From assembly GCA_027596035.1 (NCBI GenBank), contig JADGJA010000120.1, forward strand, positions 1-40,035: a stretch of 40,035 nucleotides of DNA, given 5' to 3'. Source of the DNA: Thoreauomyces humboldtii (Eukaryota; Chytridiomycota; Chytridiomycetes; Spizellomycetales; Powellomycetaceae). The notes under the pieces were generated by a model that did no database searches, was not told the DNA's origin, and saw nothing but the letters and a program-made list of their open reading frames with translations. Position 1 is the first letter of the stretch; each line of letters opens with the position of its first letter. This document shows positions 28,326 to 39,350 of the stretch, in pieces. Position numbers and translations under genes: made by a program.

Positions 28326-28396
28326 GTGAGCGTGGTCTGTCTTCCTGGCCCACCGCGTCAGCTTTCCAGACGAGCCTCCTAACTTCCCCCTTCCAG
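28326..28396 (+). other. Candidate 5' UTR intron of the glutamate synthase gene
   Basis: Donor CAG-GTGAGC, branch-point-like CCTCCTAAC and acceptor CCTTCCAG define a 71-base intron, typical of this window, ending 14 bases before the start codon. The predicted upstream exon is not needed to code for any known part of the protein, so I read it as a leader intron. Confidence 0.5.
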
Positions 28397-28410
28397 ATCC
28401 AGCGCATAAT

Positions 28411-31400
28411 ATGACCAGCAACCCTCGATGCGAGGAACCCAAGAATTCATCATGGGCCGAGAGCATGCCTGTTGCTCAAGGCCTCTATGATCCAGAGTTC
28501 GAGAAGGACTCTTGCGGCGTCGGGTTCGTTTGTCACATCAAAGGCGAACCAGCTCACCAGATCGTAGCCGATGCGCGCAACCTCCTCTGCAACATGACTC
28601 ATCGCGGTGCCGTTGGTGCCGACACTCGAGACGGCGATGGCGCTGGCGTCATGTGCTCGATCCCCCACGAGCTCTTTGCCCGCGAGGTCAAACGCAACTT
28701 CGGGATCGTCTTACCCAAGGAGGGCGAGTACGCGGTCGGCAACATTTACATGAAGCCAGACACGGTCGGCCAGAAGGAGAGCCGCGAGAAGTTTGAAGAG
28801 ATTGCACACAACTTGGGTCTCAACGTCCTGTGCTGGCGGCCAGTCCCCCGCGACAACTCCATCCTCGGTCCTTCTTCCAAGAGCAAGGAGCCTACCATCA
28901 TCCAGCCCTTCGTCACGCTGGTTCGCGCTCACAATAGCGCGTTCGACCTGAAGCACTTTGAGCGTCAACTCTATATCCTCAGGAAGCAGTCCACTCACAC
29001 CATCACCATGCAGAGATGGTTCTACATCTGCTCGCTCTCCAGCAAGCACATGGTCTACAAGGGGCTGCTGTCACCTGTTCAGGTCTATGACTACTTCCAG
29101 GATCTCACTAACCCGGCTTTCAAAGCCTACTTTGCGCTGGTTCATTCCCGCTTCTCGACCAACACCTTCCCGTCCTGGGACCGAGCTCAGCCCATGCGCT
29201 GGTGCGCTCACAATGGTGAGATCAATACCCTCCGCGGAAACAAAAACTGGATGCGTGCCCGTGAGGGCGTCATCAAGAGCGAGGCTTTTCATGAGCACCT
29301 TGAAACCCTTCTCCCGATTATTGAGGAGGGTGGATCAGATTCGGCTGCCTTCGACAACGTCTTGGAGCTTCTGATCATGAACGGCGTTGTTGATCTGCCG
29401 GAAGCCGTCATGATGATGATTCCCGAGGCATGGGAGAACCAGCCCAATATGGCACCAGAGAAGCGTGCATTCTACGAGTGGGCCGCCTGCCTCATGGAAC
29501 CGTGGGACGGTCCAGCCCTTTTCACATTCTCGGACGGTCGTTACGTTGGTGCCTCACTTGATCGAAACGGCTTGCGGCCCTGCCGTTACTACATCACCAA
29601 CAACGATATCATGATCTGTGCATCCGAGGTCGGAACCATCCCTGTCAAGACCGACACCATCATTGTCAAGGGCCGTCTGCAGCCGGGAAAGATGCTCCTT
29701 GTCGATACCGAGGAGGGCCGTGTCGTTGACGACGGTGAACTGAAGATGCGCATCAGCACGGGCAATCCATTCGGGCAGTGGATCAAAGAAAATATGCTGA
29801 CAATGGAGGAGGTCCGAGGATTTGCGGCACGTTCGGGCCAATTCTCGCTTCCCGAACTCGATGAGCAGACCATCACCGAAGACAAGCGTATGCTCGCTTT
29901 TGGTTTCACCGTCGAACAGCTCAACATGCTCATCACCCCGATGGTTGCCGATGGCAAGGAAGCACTCGGCTCAATGGGCTATGATACCCCGCTGGCTTGC
30001 ATGAGCCGGCAGCCAAAGCTCATCTACGAGTACTTCCGGCAGCTTTTCGCCCAAGTTACTAATCCCCCCATCGACCCCATCCGAGAGGACTGCGTCATGT
30101 CACTCTCTTGCTACGTTGGTCCGCAAGGGAACATCCTCGAGATCGACCCTTCCCACGCTCACCGTCTGCATCTGCCATCCCCAATCCTTTCCATTGAGGA
30201 GTTGGAGGCGCTCAAAGCCTTGCCCCAGTTCCGAGCCGATTGGTCCGTAGCCGAGATTGATATCACCTATCCGACGCACGAAGGCGTTGCCGGCTACCTA
30301 GCAGCTTTGGATCGTGTCTGCTCTGAAGTATCCCAGGCCATTCACGATGGACTTTCAATTGCTATTCTCAGTGATCGCAATGTGTCGTCCGATCGCGTGC
30401 CACTTTCCGCGCTGGTCGCCCTGGGAGGTGTTCATCACCATCTTATCCGCAATAAGCTTCGTTCCAAGATAGCACTCGTCGTTGAGACCGGAGAAGCTCG
30501 CGAAGTCCATCATTTCTGTGTTCTCCTCGGATATGGAGCTGATGCTATCTGTCCTTACCTTGCCTTTGAAGCGATGCTGAAGCTGAAGCGCGAGAAGATA
30601 CTGCGAGCAGAGCTCTCCGATGAAAAGATCTTCTACAACTACATCAAGGCTAGCAACGACGGCATCCGAAAAGTGATGTCCAAGATGGGCATCTCCACTC
30701 TTCAAAGTTACAAGGCTGCTCAAATCTTTGAAGCTCTCGGATTGGATTCCTCAGTGGTCTCCAAGTGTTTCTCTGGGACAGCATCTCGTATCAAGGGTGT
30801 AGGGTTCGACATCCTTGCGCTGGACACTATGGCCTTCCACGAAGCCGCGTGGCCTTCACGCGAAACCATCGCAGTAGAGTCCCTTCCCGAGTCTGGTGAC
30901 TATCACTGGCGCGACGGAGGAGAATCCCATATCAACGATCCTGCGAGCATTGCTAGCTTGCAAGATGCGGTTCGACGGAAGAACACAAATGCCTACGAGG
31001 AGTATTCGAAGCACTCGTACGAACAGATCAAAAACTGTACCCTTCGCGGGCTCTTGGACTTCAAATATGACAATGCTCGGCCTATCCCTATCGACGACGT
31101 TGAGCCGTGGACCGATATCGTAAAGCGCTTCTGCACAGGAGCAATGTCCTATGGCTCCATTTCCCTCGAAGCCCACTCGACCCTCGCTCGGGCGATGAAC
31201 CGGCTTGGAGGCAAGAGCAACACTGGAGAAGGCGGCGAAGACCCCCTGCGTTCTAACCCTAGAGAAGACGGCGAATCGGCGCGCTCTGCTATCAAGCAAG
31301 TCGCGTCCGGTCGCTTCGGCGTGACCAGTTACTATCTTTCCGATGCCGAAGAGTTGCAGATCAAGATGGCGCAAGGCGCAAAGCCTGGCGAGGGTGGAGA

Positions 31401-34400
31401 GCTTCCTGGTCACAAAGTTTCCGAAGGCATCGCTGCGACCCGCAAGTCGACTCCCGGCGTCGGCCTTATTTCTCCTCCTCCCCACCACGATATCTACTCG
31501 ATTGAGGACCTGAAGCAGCTTATATACGATTTGAAGTGTGCGAACCCGGTTGCCCGCGTTTCCGTAAAGCTTGTATCCGAAGTCGGCGTTGGAGTCATTG
31601 CCTCCGGCGTAGCTAAAGCGCGCGCAGACCACATCCTTATCTCGGGACACGATGGTGGAACTGGAGCATCTCGATGGACGGGAATCAAGTACGCGGGCTT
31701 ACCATGGGAGCTGGGATTGGCTGAGACGCACCAAACCTTGGTGCTCAACGACCTGCGGGGTCGAGTGGTACTGCAAACCGACGGTCAGATCAAGACCGGA
31801 CGGGATGTTGCAGTCGCCTGTCTTCTTGGCGCAGAGGAGTGGGGTTTCGCGACAGCTCCTCTCATTGCGATGGGATGCACCATGATGCGAAAGTGCCACC
31901 TGAACACATGTCCCGTCGGAGTCGCCACCCAGGATCCGGAGCTCCGCAAGAAGTTCGAGGGTACGCCTGAGGATGTGGTCAACTTCTTCTATTATGTTGC
32001 CGAGGAATGCCGAAGCATCATGGCCAAGCTTGGATTCCACACCATCGACGAGATGGTTGGGCGAACGGACTTCCTGACCATCAACGATTCGGCCAAGAAC
32101 CCCAAGACACGCAACCTTGACCTGTCGCCTGTGCTCACTCCCGCATTCACGCTGCGCCCCGGAGCTGCAACGCACAACGTGATGAAACAAGATCACAAGC
32201 TCAACCTGCGTTTGGACAACAAGCTCATCGAACAGGCAAAGCGCTCTCTTGAAGCTCGCCGACCTGTAGAGATCTCAGCGGAAGTGGTCAACACAGACCG
32301 TGCTCTTGGTGCGACCCTCTCCTATCAAGTGTCCAAAACTTTCGGAGAGGCTGGCCTTCCCGACGGAACCATCAAGATCAAGCTTACAGGCTCAGCCGGT
32401 CAGTCCCTGGGCGCTTTCCTGGCATCCGGAATTTCCATCGAACTGGAAGGTGATGCCAACGACTACGTCGGCAAGGGTCTCTCTGGGGGTCAGATCGTCG
32501 TTTACCCCCCGAAGAACTCTCTGTTCAAGGCAGAAGATAACATCATCGTCGGCAACGTTTGCCTATACGGTGCCACCAGCGGCCGGGCCTTCTTCTCCGG
32601 TGTGGCCGCTGAGCGGTTCGCCGTCCGAAACTCAGGCGCCACCGCCGTCGTCGAGGGAGCTGGTGACCACGGCTGCGAGTATATGACCGGAGGACGAATT
32701 GTCATTCTTGGCCCCGTTGGCCGCAATTTCGCAGCTGGCATGAGCGGAGGAATCGCCTACGTGTTGGACACTGACGAACAATTTGGCCCCAGTTGCAACC
32801 TCGAGATGGTTGACTTGGAGCGCGTGAATGAGACGGATGAAGTCAAGTGGCTCAAGGATCTGGTTCACGAGCATCTGGTTCTCACCGGATCAAACATGGC
32901 CAATCGCGTTCTCCAAAACTGGCACAAAGCACTGCCTCACTTCGTCAAGGTGTTTCCTCGAGACTACAAAGCGGCCCTAGCAAAGAAGGTCCTTGAGCGA
33001 GAAGGCTCTATGGGTCAAGCCAAGCCAGAGCTCATTGCCCTTCCTGCAGCTCGCAAAGAGCCCCAACTTGTCGACCTCGAAGACAGTATTGCGGACGAGG
33101 TCATGGCCAAGAAGCGTGTCGAGGTTGTCGACAAGGTGCGAGGCTTCATGAAGTACAAGCGTCAAGGGGACAAGTACCGCAACCCCAAGAAGCGCGTGAA
33201 GGACTGGAAGGAGATCAACGCTCGTCTGAATCCTGACGAGCTCCGAGTCCAGGCGGCTCGATGCATGGATTGCGGTGTTCCCTTCTGTCAGTCTGACAAC
33301 GGATGCCCGATTGGCAACATTATTCCCAAGTGGAACGAGCTCATCTTCAAGAACCAGTGGCAGGAAGCGCTCGATCGCCTCCTGATGACCAACAACTTCC
33401 CAGAGTTCACCGGCCGTGTCTGCCCAGCGCCCTGCGAAGGCGCTTGCGTCCTTGGCATCAACGAGCTCCCTGTTTCCATCAAGAGCATCGAGTGCGCCAT
33501 CATTGATCGCGGATTTGCAGAGGGTTGGATCGTTCCCAACCCACCGAGGCATCGCACCGGGAAGCGTATCGCTATCATCGGATCTGGACCCGCCGGGCTA
33601 GCTGCGGCGGATCAGCTCAACAAGGCAGGTCACACCGTAACTGTCTACGAGCGTAACGACCGCATTGGAGGTCTACTCATGTACGGGATTCCCAACATGA
33701 AACTCGACAAGGGTATCGTGCAACGACGGGTGGACCTCCTCGCTGCGGAAGGCGTTGAATTCGTCAGCAACGCGCACGTTGGCAAGAATGTCAGTGCCCG
33801 CAAGCTCAAAGATGAGAACGACGTCATGATCCTTGCCATGGGTGCTACATGGCCTCGCGATCTGCCCGTACCCAACCGCAACCTCGACGGTATTCACTTT
33901 GCCATGGAGTTCCTGCAGCGCAACACCAAGAGCCTCCTCGATAGCGAACTCAAGAACGGCGACTACCTGTCTGCTAAGGGCAAGCACGTTGTCGTCATCG
34001 GTGGCGGAGACACGGGTTGCGACTGCATAGCCACCTCCCTGCGTCACGGCGCCGAGAGCATCGTCAACTTTGAGCTCCTACCTCAACCCCCCATGACTCG
34101 CTCCAAGGACAACCCTTGGCCCACGTTTCCTCGTGTATTCCGGGTCGACTACGGTCACGCCGAAGTGCAGACCCAGCACGGCAAGGACCCTCGCGAGTAC
34201 TGCATCCTTACCAAGGAGTTCGTATCTGACGGAGACGGCCACGTCAAGGGCATCAACACGATCCGTGTCGAATGGACGAAGAACGACAAGGGTGCTTGGT
34301 CCATGCAGGAAGTTCCCGGATCGGGACGCTTCTTCCCCGCCGACCTTGTCCTTCTCGCCATGGGTTTCCTCGGCCCCGAGAAGGACATCGTGGAGCAGCT

Positions 34401-34689
34401 CTCTGTACGGCAGGACGCTCGGACCAACATCATGACCACTGCCAAGGGAAGCTATGCCACCAACATCCCGGGAGTCTTTGCAGCAGGAGACTGCCGGCGC
34501 GGTCAGAGTCTGATCGTCTGGGGTATCAACGAGGGTCGTCAGTGCGCGAGGGAGTGCGACTTGTACCTCATGGGCAACACCCGGCTGCCGGTGTCGGGTG
34601 GGATTGAGCAGAGACCCGTAGACCAGCTCGATGGCGTGGCCTTGGCTTGGGCGTCGGACGGACGAGGTGGGACGGCCGGAGTGGCGTAA
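28411..34689 (+). CDS. GLT1: NADH-dependent glutamate synthase (fused GOGAT)
   Basis: A single 6.3 kb exon encodes 2,092 residues. The enzyme makes two glutamates from glutamine and 2-oxoglutarate and completes the GS-GOGAT ammonium route. Order of domains: a 34-residue propeptide; class II amidotransferase starting at the nucleophile C35 (SCGVGF), with HSRFSTNTFPSW near 246; a central domain; the FMN-binding synthase domain with 3Fe-4S cysteines C1156, C1162 and C1167 (CHLNTCPVG); the Gly-rich GXGXG helix domain (about 1,300-1,480); then the beta-subunit-like part with two Fe-S cysteine groups (C1618/C1621/C1626/C1632 and C1671/C1675/C1679), a first dinucleotide fold GSGPAG (1724-1729) and a second GGGDTG (1864-1869). 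Length and domain order match the fungal NADH enzyme. Two GATAAG sites lie 0.5-0.7 kb upstream. Confidence 0.97.
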   Translation: MTSNPRCEEPKNSSWAESMPVAQGLYDPEFEKDSCGVGFVCHIKGEPAHQIVADARNLLCNMTHRGAVGADTRDGDGAGVMCSIPHELFAREVKRNFGIVLPKEGEYAVGNIYMKPDTVGQKESREKFEEIAHNLGLNVLCWRPVPRDNSILGPSSKSKEPTIIQPFVTLVRAHNSAFDLKHFERQLYILRKQSTHTITMQRWFYICSLSSKHMVYKGLLSPVQVYDYFQDLTNPAFKAYFALVHSRFSTNTFPSWDRAQPMRWCAHNGEINTLRGNKNWMRAREGVIKSEAFHEHLETLLPIIEEGGSDSAAFDNVLELLIMNGVVDLPEAVMMMIPEAWENQPNMAPEKRAFYEWAACLMEPWDGPALFTFSDGRYVGASLDRNGLRPCRYYITNNDIMICASEVGTIPVKTDTIIVKGRLQPGKMLLVDTEEGRVVDDGELKMRISTGNPFGQWIKENMLTMEEVRGFAARSGQFSLPELDEQTITEDKRMLAFGFTVEQLNMLITPMVADGKEALGSMGYDTPLACMSRQPKLIYEYFRQLFAQVTNPPIDPIREDCVMSLSCYVGPQGNILEIDPSHAHRLHLPSPILSIEELEALKALPQFRADWSVAEIDITYPTHEGVAGYLAALDRVCSEVSQAIHDGLSIAILSDRNVSSDRVPLSALVALGGVHHHLIRNKLRSKIALVVETGEAREVHHFCVLLGYGADAICPYLAFEAMLKLKREKILRAELSDEKIFYNYIKASNDGIRKVMSKMGISTLQSYKAAQIFEALGLDSSVVSKCFSGTASRIKGVGFDILALDTMAFHEAAWPSRETIAVESLPESGDYHWRDGGESHINDPASIASLQDAVRRKNTNAYEEYSKHSYEQIKNCTLRGLLDFKYDNARPIPIDDVEPWTDIVKRFCTGAMSYGSISLEAHSTLARAMNRLGGKSNTGEGGEDPLRSNPREDGESARSAIKQVASGRFGVTSYYLSDAEELQIKMAQGAKPGEGGELPGHKVSEGIAATRKSTPGVGLISPPPHHDIYSIEDLKQLIYDLKCANPVARVSVKLVSEVGVGVIASGVAKARADHILISGHDGGTGASRWTGIKYAGLPWELGLAETHQTLVLNDLRGRVVLQTDGQIKTGRDVAVACLLGAEEWGFATAPLIAMGCTMMRKCHLNTCPVGVATQDPELRKKFEGTPEDVVNFFYYVAEECRSIMAKLGFHTIDEMVGRTDFLTINDSAKNPKTRNLDLSPVLTPAFTLRPGAATHNVMKQDHKLNLRLDNKLIEQAKRSLEARRPVEISAEVVNTDRALGATLSYQVSKTFGEAGLPDGTIKIKLTGSAGQSLGAFLASGISIELEGDANDYVGKGLSGGQIVVYPPKNSLFKAEDNIIVGNVCLYGATSGRAFFSGVAAERFAVRNSGATAVVEGAGDHGCEYMTGGRIVILGPVGRNFAAGMSGGIAYVLDTDEQFGPSCNLEMVDLERVNETDEVKWLKDLVHEHLVLTGSNMANRVLQNWHKALPHFVKVFPRDYKAALAKKVLEREGSMGQAKPELIALPAARKEPQLVDLEDSIADEVMAKKRVEVVDKVRGFMKYKRQGDKYRNPKKRVKDWKEINARLNPDELRVQAARCMDCGVPFCQSDNGCPIGNIIPKWNELIFKNQWQEALDRLLMTNNFPEFTGRVCPAPCEGACVLGINELPVSIKSIECAIIDRGFAEGWIVPNPPRHRTGKRIAIIGSGPAGLAAADQLNKAGHTVTVYERNDRIGGLLMYGIPNMKLDKGIVQRRVDLLAAEGVEFVSNAHVGKNVSARKLKDENDVMILAMGATWPRDLPVPNRNLDGIHFAMEFLQRNTKSLLDSELKNGDYLSAKGKHVVVIGGGDTGCDCIATSLRHGAESIVNFELLPQPPMTRSKDNPWPTFPRVFRVDYGHAEVQTQHGKDPREYCILTKEFVSDGDGHVKGINTIRVEWTKNDKGAWSMQEVPGSGRFFPADLVLLAMGFLGPEKDIVEQLSVRQDARTNIMTTAKGSYATNIPGVFAAGDCRRGQSLIVWGINEGRQCARECDLYLMGNTRLPVSGGIEQRPVDQLDGVALAWASDGRGGTAGVA

Positions 34690-34914
34690 CCATCCTAACC
34701 CTTCACATATAATCTCTTTTCTCACGCATTACAATGAGCTCCACGAAAAATTAATCACTGGTTCATCGATCTCGTACTTTGGCGATTCCGTTGGAAGACC
34801 AAGATTCCATGAAGGTCGTACACGATCGGTTTCTCAGATGACAGAGAACAGCATGAAGAAGGAAGGCTACCAAGAACTTGTAGGGTAAGACCAACAGCCA
34901 TGATGTTTTGATTT

Positions 34915-35769
34915 TCAGTATGGCATATGCCGCGGCGGCCCTCCCGGCTTGGGTATGCCTGGCTTCTTTTTGGCGCCTGCCTTCCCTCCCATCATCGCCA
35001 ACAGATCGTCGTCTTCTCCCTTCTTCTTCTTCTTCTTCCCTCCCTTCTCGTTGAACTTTCGCCAGGAGCCCACTCGCTCCTCCCGGGTCGCCTCCCACGC
35101 CTTGTCGTGCTCGACCTTTGCCCTTCGCTCCGCCATCTTCTCCTCGGCCTCGGTGTTTCTCCGATCGAACTCGTTCTTCATCCTGATCTTTATCCTGTTC
35201 TGGTCGTCGCCGGACATCTTCCTCGCCTCGAGCTTGATGAGGCCGACGAGCTCGGGGTCGCTCCAGAGGTGGGCGTGCTTCATCATGTCGTCGCCCTCCG
35301 TCTCCTCGTCCAGCGTGGGTCCCTTCAGGTTGCGTCTCTTGAGGACGGCGTCCCGGGCGTTCCGAAGGAAGGCCAGGAGGCCCTTCCGGAGGTCGAGGTC
35401 CATGACCTCTGTCTCTGCCTTTTTCAGGATGTCGAACGACTCCTGGGCCCGCGGGTGCTTGCACTTGTCGGGGTGAAGCAGCAGGGACTTTTTCCTGTAG
35501 GCGAGCTTGACGGCTCTGTCCTCTATGCGGAGGGTGATGTAGACGGCCGGTGGATGGTCCAGGATCTCGAGGGGGTTGCGGGTGGTCTCCTGGAGGTTGC
35601 AGATGCGAAGGACCTCCTTGTCCTGGTTGAACGAGGTGGCCTAGAGAAGGGACTGGTTGGTTGAGCCTGGGATAAGCAAGGACACACGAGACTCAGTGGG
35701 GACAGCTGTACTCCTGACCTCCAGCCTGAGGAAAGTGTCGACATCGAAGTCGTCGTCGTTGTTGGCCAT
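34915..35769 (-). CDS. J-domain protein of the DNAJC8/Spf31 splicing-associated type
   Basis: Minus-strand exons 35769-35719 and 35640-34915 give 258 residues. The J domain (about residues 40-95) contains NPLEILDHPP, the helix LAYRKKSLL and the HPD triplet at 73-75, so it can stimulate an Hsp70. After it come a charged helical region (KMSGDDQNRIKIRMKNEFDR), the motif ERVGSWRKF and a Lys-rich stretch, which match DNAJC8 and fission yeast Spf31 beyond the J domain. Those relatives are found with spliceosomal complexes in the nucleus. The 78-base intron has a weak GTCAGG donor, but unspliced reading stops at 35641-35643. The start codon is 270 bases from that of the phosphofructokinase gene, suggesting a shared divergent promoter. 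The stop is 225 bases from that of glutamate synthase. Confidence 0.9.
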
Positions 35770-36039
35770 TGCTGTGGTTGCACAGTACCAGGTATATGTA
35801 TGGGAGGAGAGGGGAGGCCTTTGTCGACGGGACAGAAGATTTGCAAACGCGATGGCGTGTCCGAAACTGCCAGACGTTTCTCCCAACGCCAGATGATCGA
35901 TACGGAAATGTCGGGTTTTCACCAACTGTTCCCACCGTCACCTCAAGCCTCCCCATCACCCACGCATCTTGACCCTAAAAACTCTCCGTTCACTCCTTCA
36001 TCGAGTCTGAATCGGTAACGCTAGAAAGAAGAGTGCGCA
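35770..36039. promoter_or_regulatory. Short shared promoter region between divergent J-protein and phosphofructokinase genes
   Basis: Only 270 bases separate the two start codons, so both promoters and leaders must lie here. I saw no canonical TATA box. Confidence 0.45.
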
Positions 36040-39000
36040 ATGACCTCTGTCGCCGGCCTCTCGCACCTGTCCTTGGTGGCCGCGTCAAGGGGGCTGCTCG
36101 ACAGCGCCGTCGCCTTCTACGCCGCAATTGGTTTTCGAACGGTGGCCTCCACCCAAAGCGACTCATGGCTCCTGCTTTTCCCACCGAAAGGGTCGCTCAC
36201 CGCAGGCGAAGAGGGGCTCGCTTTACGGCTCGTTCTTGGAACGTCCAAGGAGTCTGCCAAACCGTCTCATACGTCAGAAGCCGCCGGCCACCCGACCACC
36301 TTGTCCAACGGAATCTGCTTTGTCGTAGAGGATGTTCAGGTGAGTCCCCGTGGGAAATACCTGAATAGTGCAATCGATGGTCTTCTCACCGTCATGGACG
36401 TGACAGAGCATCGCCCGTGTTCTTGAAGAAAAAACCCACCAATTTCAATATGATCACACAAGCCGAGCCCAGTCCGCCTTCTCCCCTAGCTCCATTCCGC
36501 CAGTATCCGTCGGTGCCACCCTCACCACCTATGACCCCTTGGGAAATCTGCTTTCCTTTACGGACCGCATCTCCCCGTTCGGCGCGAACCCAAAACTCGC
36601 CCTAGGTGTGAAGACGACCGCCGATCAGGACTCTCCTAAGAAGGCATCAGATCCGCTGGACGGACCACGCTCCGTGTATGGATCGCTGAACGATTTGACC
36701 GACGTTGAGCCAGGATCACGGAAGAAGCGCATCGGCATCCTTACCAGTGGCGGCGACTCGTCTGGAATGAACGCAGCCGTGCGATCCATCACCCGTGTCG
36801 CGCTGCAGAAGGGATGCCTCCCGTATGCCATCTACGAGGGATACCAGGGTCTTGTGGATGGAGGTCAGTTCATCAAGGAGCTCGGATGGGAGGACGTTCG
36901 CGGACTCTTGTCCGTAGGTGGTACGTCCATCGGAACCGCGCGATGCGCAGAGTTCCGGGAACGTGAAGGAAGGCTGCGAGGAGCCTACAACCTCATCACC
37001 AACGGTATCGACGCCCTCGTGGTCATTGGTGGAGACGGATCGCTTACCGGTGCCGACATGCTCCGTGGCGAGTGGAAAGGTCTCGTCGACGAGCTTGTGG
37101 CCACCGGTCGCGTGCAAGCAAGCGAGTGTGAGCATCTGAGGGAGGATCTCACCATCGTTGGTCTGGTTGGCTCCATCGATAACGACATGTCGTCCACGGA
37201 CATCACGATCGGCGCGGTCACCTCACTGCATCGAATCTGTGAGGCGGTCGACAACCTGACCTCCACCGCTCTATCGCATCAGCGCGCTTTCGTCGTTGAA
37301 GTCATGGGCCGCCACTGCGGGTGGCTCGGTCTGATGGCCGGTATCGCCGTCGGCGCTGACTGGGTGTTCCTACCCGAGCGCCCACCACCGTTGGACAACG
37401 CAAAGTACGGCGATGACTGGGAGACTGAGATGTGTGACGTTGTAAAGAAGTACAGAGCTCTTGGCAACCGCAAGACGCTTGTGATTGTCTGCGAGGGTGC
37501 CATCGATCGTCAGCTCAACCCCATCAAGGCTGACTATGTTCAGAAGGTTTTGACCGATCGGTTGCACCTGGATACGCGGACCACATGTCTTGGCCATGTC
37601 CAGCGAGGCGGAGCTGCATGTGCTTATGATCGTTTCCTGGCGACTGTACAGGGAGCAGAAGCGGTGGAGGCCGTGCTTCGATCCAAGCCCGGGGTCCCTG
37701 CGCCTATGATTGGCAACAGCCACAACAAGATGACGAGCACCCCCCTCATGGAAGCGGTCCAGCTGGTACGGATCCGGAATATTTTGGCCGATGTCTATAA
37801 ACTAAACGATACTGCTTTCAGACACATGCGGTAGCAGAAGCTATCAGCAGAAAGGACTTTGGACGTGCCATGGAACTTCGGGATCCCGAGTTCACAGCTC
37901 TCTACGATGCTTTCCTGGATAGTACAATCTATACGTTTGACTCCTCACGAGCCGTCCCAGACGGGGAGGTGAGCATGTACTTCAGTCTTGTGTGCAAGAT
38001 AGATTTGCTGAACAATTGTCCCAAAGGAGCTTCGCGTTGGTATTATTCATACTGGTGCACCCGCCGGAGGCATGAATGCCGCAACGCGCATCGCTGCTCG
38101 TCTCTGCCTCAACCGCGGACACGTCCCCGTTGGTATTCGCAACGGCTTCTCAGGACTTATCAAGGATGAGGTGTTTGAGTTTGAGTGGAAGAATACTGTC
38201 GGCTGGCAGGTTCGAGGTGGTTCCGAGCTTGGAACGAACCGAGATCACCCACAGCCGCTGCCTGGCGGCCCCAAAATTGCTCCGAAGGGAGATGGCGGGT
38301 TCGTCGATCTCGGCCTCATCGCATACCACCTGCAAAAACACAACATCCAGGCGCTTATGATCATCGGCGGTTTTGAGGGCTACACTGCTCAGCTGACCCT
38401 GACCCATGCGCGCGATGTATTTCCAGCCTTCTGCATTCCAATGGTCCAACTCCCTGCTACTGTCAGCAACAACGTGCCAGGAACAGACTACTCAATCGGC
38501 AGTGACACCGCCCTGAACGCCATCGTTGAAGCGTGCGATCGTATCAAGCTCAGCGCCAACGCGAGCCGGAAGCGTGTCTTTGTCGTGGAAGTGCAAGGAG
38601 GAAGCTGCGGGTAAGAGCAAGGAACTCGAAGATGTTGCTCAAGTTCCTTTCCTCATATGGTTCGCCTGCAGATATCTCGCGACGCTAGGTGGACTGACGA
38701 CCGGCGCTACCACTGTCTACATTCCGGAAGATGGCATCAGCATCGCGACCTTGCAGCAAGACATCAGTCTCCTGGTCCGGAAATACGCCGACGAGGATCG
38801 TCGCGGCATTCCCTGCGAAGGTCGCGTGATCTTGCGGTCCGAGATGGCCTCGGACACCTACACCACGGACGTCATCTCCAACATCCTCCGTACCGAGGGT
38901 AAGGGACTCTTCGACTCTCGGACCGCCGTCCTCGGTCATCTCCAGCAGGGCGGCGTGCCCAGTCCACTCGATCGAATCCGAGCGACGCGTCTCGCCGTCA

Positions 39001-39350
39001 ACTGCATCAACTGGCTCCAGGCGAGCGCCACTGAGGCTCGAGCAGCGCTGGCAGAGAAACCCGTCAACGGCGCCGGGTCCGTGTACACAAAGAACCCGAA
39101 CCACAGCTGCACCATCGGCATCGTCGGCGCCGAGATCACCTACACGCCCGTCCTGGAGAGCTTCAAGGACGCCGACGTCAAGTCCAGAAGGGGGACCACC
39201 CAGTGGTGGAGGGGTTATACCCATCTCATCAAGGTGCTCAGCAAGTACGAGTACGTCGAGGACGAGCAGGATGGCAAGGTGGAGCTGTTGAGGAACAGGG
39301 AACCGGCCGCCATTAAACACTCGAGAAAGCAGAAGCAAGACGACGCTTGA
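36040..39350 (+). CDS. ATP-dependent 6-phosphofructokinase, fungal type with N-terminal glyoxalase-like domain
   Basis: Exons 36040-36339, 36407-37765, 37822-37968, 38027-38610 and 38672-39350 give 1,022 residues. It phosphorylates fructose 6-phosphate, the committed step of glycolysis. Residues 1-115 form a VOC/glyoxalase-like domain ([20 protein letters not shown]), a hallmark of fungal PFKs. The catalytic half follows, with [12 protein letters not shown] near 215, [15 protein letters not shown] near 356 (the catalytic Asp) and MGRHCGW. The C-terminal half starts near 605 ([12 protein letters not shown]); its ATP-like motif is changed to GGFEGY, as expected for the regulatory half that binds effectors such as fructose 2,6-bisphosphate. 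The acceptor of exon 4 may be 38026 or 38029, changing one Glu. The weakest boundary is the first intron, which is supported by the frame and by YDPLGN...FTDR downstream. Confidence 0.95.

Noticed and set aside
30856..31650. Long antisense frames inside glutamate synthase
   Set aside because: They mirror the strong codon bias of the sense gene and show no protein family.
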